Shown here: one piece after another, positions 18,761-26,244 of the stretch
How positions within the stretch are numbered: the stretch's first letter is position 1
Layout of the letters: the number at the start of each line of letters is the position of its first letter
Source of the DNA: CAYOMP01 sp964405075
GTDB lineage: Bacteria > Bacillota > Clostridia > Lachnospirales > Lachnospiraceae
DNA: 47,151 nt
Reading direction: 5' to 3'
NCBI GenBank assembly: GCA_964405075.1
Contig: CAYOMP010000007.1
Location: forward strand, 1 to 47,151
Position numbers and translations under genes: made by a program
Notes under the pieces: generated by a model
What the model was told of the DNA's origin: nothing
Databases searched by the model: none
The model's input: the letters and a program-made list of their open reading frames with translations, nothing else

Positions 18761-19861
18761 CTAACCTTTTATAATTCTCACAACTCTGTTTGTAGCATTT
18801 CCATCACACATTTCCATATGCTTTTTGTAAAACATCTCCGTTTCAATACTCGTTGTTTTACTTATAGTACCTGCTACAATTTCATATAATTTTACTTGGT
18901 CACTAATAATTGGACCCGGATAATCCTTTTCTGTAAAATACATTCCTCTTTCTTTAGAGTACTTTTCAAAGTCTGGTACAAAAAAAATTATAGGTCTTTT
19001 AAAAATACTATACTCAAATATTACTGACGAATAATCTGTAATTAGTATATCCGCAACGGCTAGCAAATCATCTGTAGACATCTCAATACTAGAATTGTAG
19101 CCTTTATTCTCTAAGTGCGGATGCATTTTTTTAACCAAAAATATTTCATCTGAAAACATCTCGTCTAATTTATCAATTGCATCTTCACCTATTATATATG
19201 GATTTGATGCATTACCTCTAAAAGTTGGTGCCCATAAAACGACTTTCTTTCCTTTTGCATTAGGACACTTCTCATAGAACTTTCTTCTACACTCTAAAAC
19301 ATATTCTTTATCAAAATATTTGTCAGTTCTAGAAACCCCTATTGCTTTAAATGTACTTTTGGGCAGTTTCATACACCTTGAATATATATCTATACAATAT
19401 TCTGCGCTTACTGTAACCACATCATAGTTTTTAAAAACATTTCCCTTATAAAAATCTGGAATATCTCCACTCGAGTCATATCCAAACTTTTTGAAAGCAC
19501 CACAAGCATGCCATAGTTGAATAACCTTTGTCTCTTTTCTCTTATTACATGCTGCTACCGGCAAATAATTGTCACATATAACAACACAACCCGCTCCAGC
19601 ATATATACTCATGAACTTAATCATATTAATAGCTATACCTACAAATGACATTTTCGAATAATTACATATGTATGTTATAACCTCTAGATTCGTTTTCAAA
19701 AGCTCTTCATACAATATTTTCATACTCTCTGGTAAATCATCATGATGTGCATCAGCAAATACAACTAGGTTTTTATTTACTTTTCGCACTCTACATATTG
19801 TATATACTATTGGTAATATAAAATTTTGGACTAACATTTTTATATATTGCTTTACAATCAT
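18761..19861 (-). CDS. CDP-polyol (glycerol/ribitol) phosphotransferase, first gene of the tar operon
   Basis: 366 residues with all family motifs: LWHACGAFKKFGYD with His118, LWAPTFRGNAS (209-219), VKKMHPHL with His247 and ILITDYSSVIFEYSIFKRP (272-290). It is not close enough to its neighbour at 15884 to be a recent copy: the N-terminal third differs and it starts with a hydrophobic stretch that may sit on the membrane. ATG 19861 has GGAG 6 bases upstream; the longer frame begins with a TTG at 19873 and lacks a ribosome site. Promoter at 19888-19916. Could be the primase that adds the first polyol phosphate or a polymerase; order cannot be told from sequence. Confidence 0.88.
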   Translation of the reverse strand: MIVKQYIKMLVQNFILPIVYTICRVRKVNKNLVVFADAHHDDLPESMKILYEELLKTNLEVITYICNYSKMSFVGIAINMIKFMSIYAGAGCVVICDNYLPVAACNKRKETKVIQLWHACGAFKKFGYDSSGDIPDFYKGNVFKNYDVVTVSAEYCIDIYSRCMKLPKSTFKAIGVSRTDKYFDKEYVLECRRKFYEKCPNAKGKKVVLWAPTFRGNASNPYIIGEDAIDKLDEMFSDEIFLVKKMHPHLENKGYNSSIEMSTDDLLAVADILITDYSSVIFEYSIFKRPIIFFVPDFEKYSKERGMYFTEKDYPGPIISDQVKLYEIVAGTISKTTSIETEMFYKKHMEMCDGNATNRVVRIIKG

Positions 19862-19887
19862 ATATTTCTCCAAATTTCTAATTTTTT

Positions 19888-19916
19888 ATTCTATCATAAC
19901 TTATTTTAAAATGCAA
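19888..19916 (-). promoter_or_regulatory. Promoter of the tar operon
   Basis: Minus strand TTGCAT (19911-19916), 17-base spacer, TAGAAT (19888-19893), with TG one base upstream of the -10 (extended -10). RNA would start near 19881, about 20 bases before the first ATG. It makes the seven genes from 19861 to 11964 an independent transcription unit. Confidence 0.7.
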
Positions 19917-19999
19917 ATTTAGGCAATATTCCACCGAAAATACTCTCTATCATCAGAACCCTTGCTCTCTTTTTAGATAATACCTTTATTATATTAGAA

Positions 20000-20740
20000 T
20001 CATTTTTTTACATAAACATAATAATTCTCTGTCTCTCCAAACAAAGAGTATTCGTAATCCAGCATTTTTTCTGTTCCTAGAGAGTTCTTACCAAACACTA
20101 CATATTTACACTTCTTCTTAGCAGCATATGTTGCTACATGCTCTACATCTGGTTCGTCGCTATTAAGCTGAAGCATAAATTCATATTTTTTCCCCTTTGA
20201 CTTTTCCTNNNNNNNNNNTTTAATATCTGGGTTATACTGTCTGACGTAAGAAATTATACTTTCTGGAACAACTATTTTGATACGCTCTCCTTCATACATC
20301 ATATCGCAGACTTCTATTACCTCTTGCGGTATCTTGTAATCATTAGTTGATTTTACAAAATTCTCTTCCGTATACAAATTCTTCCCACTTAACACTATTA
20401 TGCCAATTGTACATATTAAAAATATACCCTTTTTAACACCTTTTAGTTCTTCGCTCAGCTTAGTAGCTCCAAAGGCAATTAAAAGGACTTCCGGTATTAG
20501 CCAAAACATTCTCCAATATACTTCATCCCCTATGAAATATTTTGATACTACATAGGCAACTATTGGAATGCATATCAACACCCCCATTCCCAGGGCATAG
20601 AATAATAAATGTCTATTTTCTTTTTTTGGATATTTAACTAATGTAATACTTATCATAATTAGCATTAATACCTGAAACATTCCAATTCCATAATAGTTTC
20701 CATATGCTTCTTTTATTATTGCAATTCCCTGTTCTACCAT
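20000..20740 (-). CDS. Membrane protein with C-terminal soluble domain, second member of split pair B (assembly gap inside)
   Basis: 246 residues plus unknown residues at a 10-N gap (20209-20218). Four hydrophobic segments (about 20-125) are followed by a soluble tail containing IISYVRQYNPDI. The same layout and the YVRQYN-type motif occur in the protein at 21811-22581 (FVRQYNANI), so the two are paralogues. Both follow a larger multi-pass protein, 12 bases downstream here with CGGAGG before the ATG, so this is a real separate gene and not a frameshift. Together each pair looks like one GT-C-like or DUF6077-like membrane protein cut in two; that family name is from memory. No function can be given. 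Confidence 0.6.
   Translation of the reverse strand: MVEQGIAIIKEAYGNYYGIGMFQVLMLIMISITLVKYPKKENRHLLFYALGMGVLICIPIVAYVVSKYFIGDEVYWRMFWLIPEVLLIAFGATKLSEELKGVKKGIFLICTIGIIVLSGKNLYTEENFVKSTNDYKIPQEVIEVCDMMYEGERIKIVVPESIISYVRQYNPDIKXXXXEKSKGKKYEFMLQLNSDEPDVEHVATYAAKKKCKYVVFGKNSLGTEKMLDYEYSLFGETENYYVYVKK
20209..20218. other. Assembly gap (10 N) in membrane-protein gene
   Basis: Ten N bases between the codons for NPDIK and EKSKGK. The frame is kept, but the true length is unknown. Confidence 0.99.
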
Positions 20741-20752
20741 TGCACGCCTCCG

Positions 20753-21790
20753 CTATTTTATCCCAATATAAATTAGTCCACATATGATACATGGAATTAA
20801 GCTTAATACATATCCTGGAATTCTTTTTATACTTTTCTCTTTTATTAAATCAACCAATGCCCACATACCAACAGATATTGGTGCAAGAAAGATTCCCATA
20901 GAAGACACTAAACACGCAGAACATGTAAATGCTGTGAGTATTACAAACTTACCAAAATCCCAACTTTCCTTAGTTATTCTATATCCTAAATACAAAATAA
21001 ATGGAATAATAGCTGCTGCCAATACCGACTTACCTTGCCACAATCTTAATATGGTAAAACTCTGTGCAGAATAAATTGAATACCCACCAAATATATTAAG
21101 CACTGACACCATAGTTAAGAATATCCATCGACTATCTTTTCTTTCTTTATCAAAAAGCTCTTCACTCCACAAGTAGTAAATGCCATACACCAATAGCAAC
21201 ATAATTATTGGTAAATATAAGTGTGCATACACTGTAGCGTTTATTCCTGTAATCTCTGACATTGAAGCATAATACATTGGAAATGGCGACATAATATACC
21301 TTGTAGGTGTTTTCTGGTAATTAAAACCTGTGTAAGGACTAACTCTATACATTTTGTTAGTCTGTATAGCTGTCGTGGCTGTTGCTACAAAAAATGCATC
21401 ATCATCATCTGTATGAGTATATTCTGCATATACATATATCTGCATTATAATCAAACCAATTGCAACTAACATCATTGGTGATATATTTTTTCTTATATTC
21501 TTTAAATCAACAATTCCTGATAAAATTCTTTTTCTATTAAATATCACTGAAAATACTGCCAAAACAACCCATATTATCGTCATGAGCATAGTTAACGTGC
21601 TCAATCCTTTTTTCATAAAAATCAATACCAATGCTATCGGTTCAAATATTGCAAGCATAGCAAAGAAACCTACTACATAATTAAGCAATATCGAATCTTT
21701 ATTTTTAAATTTACAAAAGAATGTCAATAAATAACCCATTAACAAAGGTATAAATCCATTGAAAATGACTAATTTTCCAACTTCTTGCAT
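20753..21790 (-). CDS. Multi-pass membrane protein, first member of split pair B (DUF6077-like)
   Basis: 345 residues with about ten hydrophobic segments. After helix 4 there is an acidic outer loop, AEYTHTDDDDAFFVATATTAIQTNKMYRVSPYTG, matching HEEDAFYTGSTTTS...VLRYSPYTG in the paralogue at 22571-23707. The acidic Asp run plus SPYTG looks like a GT-C-type first-loop active site or a metal site, but this is inference. The protein ends right after a helix, and the next gene carries the rest of the fold. ATG 21790 has GAGAGG about 12 bases upstream. It resembles a family known to me as DUF6077; function unknown, probably glycan-related from context. Confidence 0.65.
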   Translation of the reverse strand: MQEVGKLVIFNGFIPLLMGYLLTFFCKFKNKDSILLNYVVGFFAMLAIFEPIALVLIFMKKGLSTLTMLMTIIWVVLAVFSVIFNRKRILSGIVDLKNIRKNISPMMLVAIGLIIMQIYVYAEYTHTDDDDAFFVATATTAIQTNKMYRVSPYTGFNYQKTPTRYIMSPFPMYYASMSEITGINATVYAHLYLPIIMLLLVYGIYYLWSEELFDKERKDSRWIFLTMVSVLNIFGGYSIYSAQSFTILRLWQGKSVLAAAIIPFILYLGYRITKESWDFGKFVILTAFTCSACLVSSMGIFLAPISVGMWALVDLIKEKSIKRIPGYVLSLIPCIICGLIYIGIK

Positions 21791-21810
21791 TCCAATCTTT
21801 TCCTCTCGTA

Positions 21811-22581
21811 TTATCTTTGATTCTCTAACACATAAAAACCATCAACAACATTATCACAGGTAAATCCTGCTGATTCATAGTCAAATTCACCTAACTGGCT
21901 ATCCAGACAAATAACGTAATCGCAATCTAACTTCTTAGCATCTGATAATAAAGTATCCATATCCGGATTATTTTGTTGTATTAGTTGAATAATTTCATTT
22001 TTCACATAATTAACGTTTTCAATAATATCGTCTTCATACCATTTTGACATATCAACATTTACACCTACTAATCTAATATTAGCATTATATTGTCTAATAA
22101 ATACTCCTTGTAAATTTGAAATAGCAATATAAGGATTTTCTTTCTTAGAAGTTACAATATCAGCAATCTCAACTGCTGTGTCATATACATTATCTTTATT
22201 CGATGCTTCATAAACGTTTGCTTCTTTAAAAATGAAATCACCTGAAGTCGCTAATATTATCACCGCAATAATAATAACTAAAATCTTTTGCTTTTTATCT
22301 TCTATTCTTGATATTAATCTCGTCATAACACTTATGGATAATATCCCTACTGGTACTATAATAAATCCTCTATGAATACTATTCTCTCCAAATAGATAAG
22401 TCATTAAACCTAATATTCCAAGCAACAAAATAATTATTATTCCAATTCCCGAAAATAACCCTATGCAATTTATTCTTTTACTATTCTTTAGAAAAATTAC
22501 TGCCAGCAACATCATTAAACATAATAACATTCTGTCGAAAGTAATGGCTATTTCTAATATTTCAAACAGATTATTTATCAT
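21811..22581 (-). CDS. Membrane protein with C-terminal soluble domain, second member of split pair A
   Basis: 256 residues: four or five membrane helices (about 10-120) and a soluble C-terminus with GVFIRQYNANIRLVGVNVDM and an acidic amphipathic region. The start at 22581 has AGAGG 8 bases upstream; a longer frame begins with TTG at 22608 and is not supported. It overlaps the upstream gene by 11 bases (ATGATAAATAA), so translation is coupled. Paralogue of the protein at 20000-20740, with low identity, so the duplication is old. Confidence 0.65.
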   Translation of the reverse strand: MINNLFEILEIAITFDRMLLCLMMLLAVIFLKNSKRINCIGLFSGIGIIIILLLGILGLMTYLFGENSIHRGFIIVPVGILSISVMTRLISRIEDKKQKILVIIIAVIILATSGDFIFKEANVYEASNKDNVYDTAVEIADIVTSKKENPYIAISNLQGVFIRQYNANIRLVGVNVDMSKWYEDDIIENVNYVKNEIIQLIQQNNPDMDTLLSDAKKLDCDYVICLDSQLGEFDYESAGFTCDNVVDGFYVLENQR

Positions 22582-23707
22582 ATTTTTTTCCTCTTTGTAT
22601 AGTACCAATTACGCTTACAAGTATTCGTGAAATTATAGCAACCATAGTCACAAGTACAGCTACAACTATTCCTGTATTTTTCATAGTCATAATACACATA
22701 GTACCAGCCAAGGCTATTAATGTTATAGCTCTCTTATTTTTTTCAAAAAAGACCTTTCCCAATGCGTATAACAGCACAGGAACACCTATTGCATATAAAA
22801 AACTTCCGCCATGCCAAATACAAGTGGCTAATCCTTCATATCCCACCGTATAGGTTTTACCCATAAAGAAATTATAGACTACCATCAAAAACATAAACAA
22901 TTGTTTATTTCTTATTTGCTTAGTCTTTTGACCATCAGCAAACAGCATGTCCCCAATTTTGTAATACAACATATAGCCAAAAATAATAAAAATACAAGGA
23001 ACCACTATGTGATTAGTATAAGCACCTGTTACATTAAGTATCTTCGCTATAACCGCAAAATAATATGGTAATGAAGCCACCAAATCCGCTTTATGATTAC
23101 TTACAGATATGGCTTCGCCTGTATATGGAGAATACCGCAAAACGCTGTCTGTTGCCAAGGAAGTAGTGGTACTTCCTGTGTAAAATGCATCTTCCTCATG
23201 CAAGAATACATATTTTGTTGATAAATATATCTGAATGGCTATTAATAATATAATTACCAAATTAATTACCATTGTTGTTATATTGTTCTTTTTCACAATT
23301 CTTTTTGAAATATCATTTTCAGTTGTATTCATTTCAACTACATTTTCATTTATTGCTTCGCTTGCATTTCCCTTCTGTGCAGTGTTTTTTACATTCTGAG
23401 TTTCTTTTGTATTACCGGATTTTGACTCTAATTTCCTTGCCCTGTAATTAAATATTCCTACAATAAGTCCTACTCCACTCACAATTCCAATTAGAAGCAA
23501 ATATATTCTGGTAATCTCTGTTAAACTTTTCCCCATATATGCCATCGCACATACCACAACCTCAAATATAAAAAACTGTAACAGTACACCGTAAATACAC
23601 ATTCCAAAAAGGTCTTTGTTTTTTTCACCCAAAGACCTTTTTACTATATTTCCTATTATAAATGCTACGATAAAATAACTTATTGTAAATCCAATTGTTT
23701 TTATCAT
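22571..23707 (-). CDS. Multi-pass membrane protein, first member of split pair A (DUF6077-like)
   Basis: 378 residues. Three helices (1-85) are followed by a charged, low-complexity linker of about 55 residues (RARKLESKSGNTKETQ to DISKRIVKK), absent from pair B, then about seven more helices. The loop FLHEEDAFYTGSTTTSLATDSVLRYSPYTG carries the acidic site shared with the protein at 20753-21790. Start 23707 has a weak AGG 8 bases upstream. It opens a set of four genes in the order A1-A2-B1-B2. No function assigned. Confidence 0.65.
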   Translation of the reverse strand: MIKTIGFTISYFIVAFIIGNIVKRSLGEKNKDLFGMCIYGVLLQFFIFEVVVCAMAYMGKSLTEITRIYLLLIGIVSGVGLIVGIFNYRARKLESKSGNTKETQNVKNTAQKGNASEAINENVVEMNTTENDISKRIVKKNNITTMVINLVIILLIAIQIYLSTKYVFLHEEDAFYTGSTTTSLATDSVLRYSPYTGEAISVSNHKADLVASLPYYFAVIAKILNVTGAYTNHIVVPCIFIIFGYMLYYKIGDMLFADGQKTKQIRNKQLFMFLMVVYNFFMGKTYTVGYEGLATCIWHGGSFLYAIGVPVLLYALGKVFFEKNKRAITLIALAGTMCIMTMKNTGIVVAVLVTMVAIISRILVSVIGTIQRGKKYDK

Positions 23708-23734
23708 AATTTTACCTATTTTCTTTTAATCTTT

Positions 23735-23763
23735 CTTGTATTTCAAGACTCTTAAGTTTTCAA
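23735..23763 (-). promoter_or_regulatory. Possible promoter for the split membrane-protein genes
   Basis: Minus strand TTGAAA (23758-23763), 17-base spacer, TACAAG (23735-23740). The -10 matches only 4 of 6 positions. It lies in the 92-base gap after rfbD, where no terminator is visible. Confidence 0.3.
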
Positions 23764-23799
23764 ACCACTCAATTTAATATTATTGTATTCTGGTTATTA

Positions 23800-24648
23800 T
23801 TAAACTTCTTTTAATTCATCAATATATTCTGCTATTGCATCTTTCCAGTCAGCAAACATAAAGTCTGTTGTATTCTTAAACATCCAGTTTTCTAACACAG
23901 AATATGCCGGTCTAACAGCTGGTGTTGGATATTCCGCTGTTGTAATAGCCTCTACTTCTGTAGTTTTTCCGGCTAATCTAAAGATTTCTTTTGTAAAATC
24001 AGCCCAACTACATTTTCCTTCACATGTACCATGGAATAATCCATAATTATCTGTTGGAAGTAATACTGCGATAGCTTTTGCCAATTCTTTAGTGCTGGTT
24101 GGAGAACCAACCTGATCTCCTACTACTCTTACTTTATCATTAGTTTCTGATAATCTAAGCATTGTTTTAACAAAATTCTTACCATCTCCGTATAACCAGG
24201 CAGTTCTGATAATGAAGAATTTATCTGCGAACTGTTTAACAAATTCTTCTCCTGCAAGCTTAGTTCTACCATACATTCCCTGTGGATTAACTGGCGAAAA
24301 TTCTGTATAAGGTTCTGTTGCATTTCCTTCAAATACATAATCTGTAGAAATATGAACCATCTTTGCACCCACCTTTGTAGCTGCAATACTTAAGTTTCTA
24401 GGTCCAATTGCATTAATTTTATATGCATTATCAATGTCTGTTTCGCAGGCATCTACTCCTGTATGAGCCGCACAGTTAATGATTGCATATGGTTTTACTT
24501 CTTCTACTAAGTTTAAAACATCGTCTATATTTGTAATATCTAAATCAGCAACATCTGTGTTTACTAATTCATATTCTGTTCCTTCAAACTGTTTGTTTAC
24601 TGCTCTACCTAACTGACCATTACATCCTGTAACTAATAATTTCTTCAT
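23800..24648 (-). CDS. rfbD: dTDP-4-dehydrorhamnose reductase
   Basis: 282-residue extended short-chain dehydrogenase. VTGCNGQLG (6-14) binds NADPH, HISTDYVFEG (99-108) carries the catalytic Thr, and YGRTK gives the Tyr126/Lys130 pair. It makes dTDP-L-rhamnose in the last step of that pathway. AAGGAG lies 6 bases before the ATG. rmlA, rmlB and rmlC are not in the window, so those steps must be encoded elsewhere. The first two (RmlA, RmlB) would also feed the amino-sugar genes at 31900-33444. Confidence 0.93.
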   Translation of the reverse strand: MKKLLVTGCNGQLGRAVNKQFEGTEYELVNTDVADLDITNIDDVLNLVEEVKPYAIINCAAHTGVDACETDIDNAYKINAIGPRNLSIAATKVGAKMVHISTDYVFEGNATEPYTEFSPVNPQGMYGRTKLAGEEFVKQFADKFFIIRTAWLYGDGKNFVKTMLRLSETNDKVRVVGDQVGSPTSTKELAKAIAVLLPTDNYGLFHGTCEGKCSWADFTKEIFRLAGKTTEVEAITTAEYPTPAVRPAYSVLENWMFKNTTDFMFADWKDAIAEYIDELKEV

Positions 24649-25052
24649 TTCGATCTCCTTTAAAACAATATCTAATCTTTTAAATTAACGCCAAACGAAA
24701 TCTTGCGCGCGTTTACATTATTTTATAGTCATATGTTAAAACACAAAGACGGTTTTGCCAAGCACTTACCCCTTCTCAGTAGAATACTCTATCAATTCTA
24801 CCTTAAATCAATTCGTAACAAAAATATTACTTAAATCCAAGGAGTTAATCGCACTGCTACAGTTTCTTTATTACTTTACTATATTAACTGTATAGCAAAA
24901 CTAATAAAATTATAGAATTGATTTTGTTTTTTTGCAACTAAAATGTATCTTTTTTCACTATAAAAATGATGTTTTCTTAACTTTCTCCCTGTATTTTTTG
25001 TAATATGCATTACTTTTCAAGCCCTATTGTCGTCAACATAGATTTGATAAAC

Positions 25053-25081
25053 TTTTCAACGCCTAAAAACTATGCTATAAT
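25053..25081 (+). promoter_or_regulatory. Extended -10 promoter for the GT14/GT-C pair and its leader
   Basis: TATAAT at 25076-25081 with TGC directly before it (extended -10), and TTTTCA at 25053-25058 at a 17-base spacing. RNA would start near 25088, giving a leader of about 230 bases that contains the whole inverted-repeat element. Confidence 0.6.
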
Positions 25082-25108
25082 CAAGCAGATGCAAAAACAT
25101 ATATTTTT

Positions 25109-25250
25109 TAACTGTTCAGAGTCAACCTCGAAAACACTGAGTGTTTCCTCGGTGTGGCGTATCCGCCAAATAGATTTATACAAAAAAGTGCTCTTGAATG
25201 CAAGCATTAATCGCTCTTTTTTGATAAATTTGCTTGGCTCTGAACAGTTA
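25109..25250. repeat. 142-bp element with perfect 13-bp terminal inverted repeats (MITE-like or structured leader RNA)
   Basis: TAACTGTTCAGAG (25109-25121) and its exact reverse complement (25238-25250) bound 116 bases that fold into three inner hairpins: 25132-25146, 25155-25168 (TGGCG/CGCCA with loop TATC), and 25182-25222 (A6G.GC pairing with GC.CT6, with a further small hairpin inside). All arms lie within the repeat ends, giving a cloverleaf-like shape. TA stands at both outer ends, as in elements mobilised by TA-targeting transposases. It can be a non-autonomous mobile element or a structured RNA; the sequence does not decide. Confidence 0.6.
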
Positions 25251-25317
25251 CCTATTATTAATTGTATAAAGTATTTTTATTTAAGTTATTCTTAAATTTA
25301 CACAAAAAGGAGACTTT

Positions 25318-26244
25318 ATGAAACACGCATATGCAATCGTAGCCTTCAACAATTGGGAGCAGTTAGACAAACTCATTACTCTCATTGATGATGAGCGAAA
25401 CGATATATATATACACGTTAATATTAATGTTAAAGATTGTGATTTTGAACATATCAAATCCGTTCCTAAAAAATCAAATATTTATATCCTTAATCGTTTA
25501 GATACAGAATGGGGAACTGATGGATTAGCTCTGGTCATGCTGGAATTTTTCAAAGCTGCAACTCCTAAACATTATGATTACTATCATTACATTTCTGGAG
25601 CCTGCTTGCCATTAAAAACTCAGAATGAAATCCATAAATTTTTTGAAAAGAATGCCGGCAAGGAATTTGTTCAGTTTGTAAGTAAGCCACCAATATCCGA
25701 TAATATTTATTCCCGTTACAAATATTATCATTACTTCAAAAAATACATTAGAAGTAATACCTTTTTTAAAAGAGTATTCATCGGTACTATTTGCGAAAAC
25801 ATTTCTATATTCATCCAAAAACTTCTTAGAGTTGACCGATTAAAGAAATATAGAAATACTTTATGTTATGGCTCAAACTGGTGTAGTGTTACTGACGAAT
25901 TAGCAAACTTTACCCTGAAATATTATGATGATATTCTCCCTGCCATTAAATACACATTTGCACCTGATGAAATGTTAATGCAGACTATTTGCTACAACAG
26001 TTACTTTAAAGACAGATTATATAATACCAATTTTGATGATGACTATCATGGATGTATGCGTTCTATTGATTGGACTCGCGGTAATCCTTACACTTATAGA
26101 ATTTCCGACTTTGATGAATTAATGAATTCGGATTATCTTTTTGCCAGAAAATTTGATCAAAATCAAGATAGCGAAATTATAGATAAAATATACGAAACCC
26201 TTACTAAATACCAGGAGGTAGACCATGACACTAGAATCATTTAG
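25318..26244 (+). CDS. Core-2/I-branching beta-1,6-N-acetylglucosaminyltransferase-like protein (GT14)
   Basis: 308 residues. MKHAYAIVAFNNWEQLDKLITLID, DIYIHVN, YYHYISGACLPLKTQNEIHKFF and the later YGSNWCSVTDELANF plus TFAPDEMLMQTI are the standard order of motifs in the bacterial branch of GT14 (PF02485). DEMLMQT carries the expected catalytic acidic residue. It probably adds a sugar to a glycan in the cytoplasm; in bacteria the sugar is not always GlcNAc. AAAAAGGAG lies 6 bases before the ATG. The 3' end overlaps the next gene by 20 bases. Confidence 0.85.
   Translation: MKHAYAIVAFNNWEQLDKLITLIDDERNDIYIHVNINVKDCDFEHIKSVPKKSNIYILNRLDTEWGTDGLALVMLEFFKAATPKHYDYYHYISGACLPLKTQNEIHKFFEKNAGKEFVQFVSKPPISDNIYSRYKYYHYFKKYIRSNTFFKRVFIGTICENISIFIQKLLRVDRLKKYRNTLCYGSNWCSVTDELANFTLKYYDDILPAIKYTFAPDEMLMQTICYNSYFKDRLYNTNFDDDYHGCMRSIDWTRGNPYTYRISDFDELMNSDYLFARKFDQNQDSEIIDKIYETLTKYQEVDHDTRII

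Larger units (their letters stand above)
24649..25317. other. Long divergent intergenic region (669 bases)
   Basis: Separates rfbD (minus) from the GT14 gene (plus). The left 400 bases are AT-rich without a clear gene; one TTGCGCGCG run at 24712-24720 stands out in this AT-rich DNA. The right part holds a promoter (25053-25081) and a 142-bp inverted-repeat element (25109-25250). A 96-codon frame at 25005-25295 spans the element and shows no ribosome site; I do not call it a gene. Confidence 0.7.

Noticed and set aside
20000..23707. Split membrane genes as frameshifted pseudogenes
   Set aside because: Both second genes have their own ATG and good ribosome site, the same split occurs twice, and no intact fused frame is visible in another phase.
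25005..25295. 96-codon plus-strand frame upstream of the GT14 gene
   Set aside because: It has no ribosome site, begins upstream of the promoter used by the next gene and spans the inverted-repeat element, and its protein has no recognisable features.
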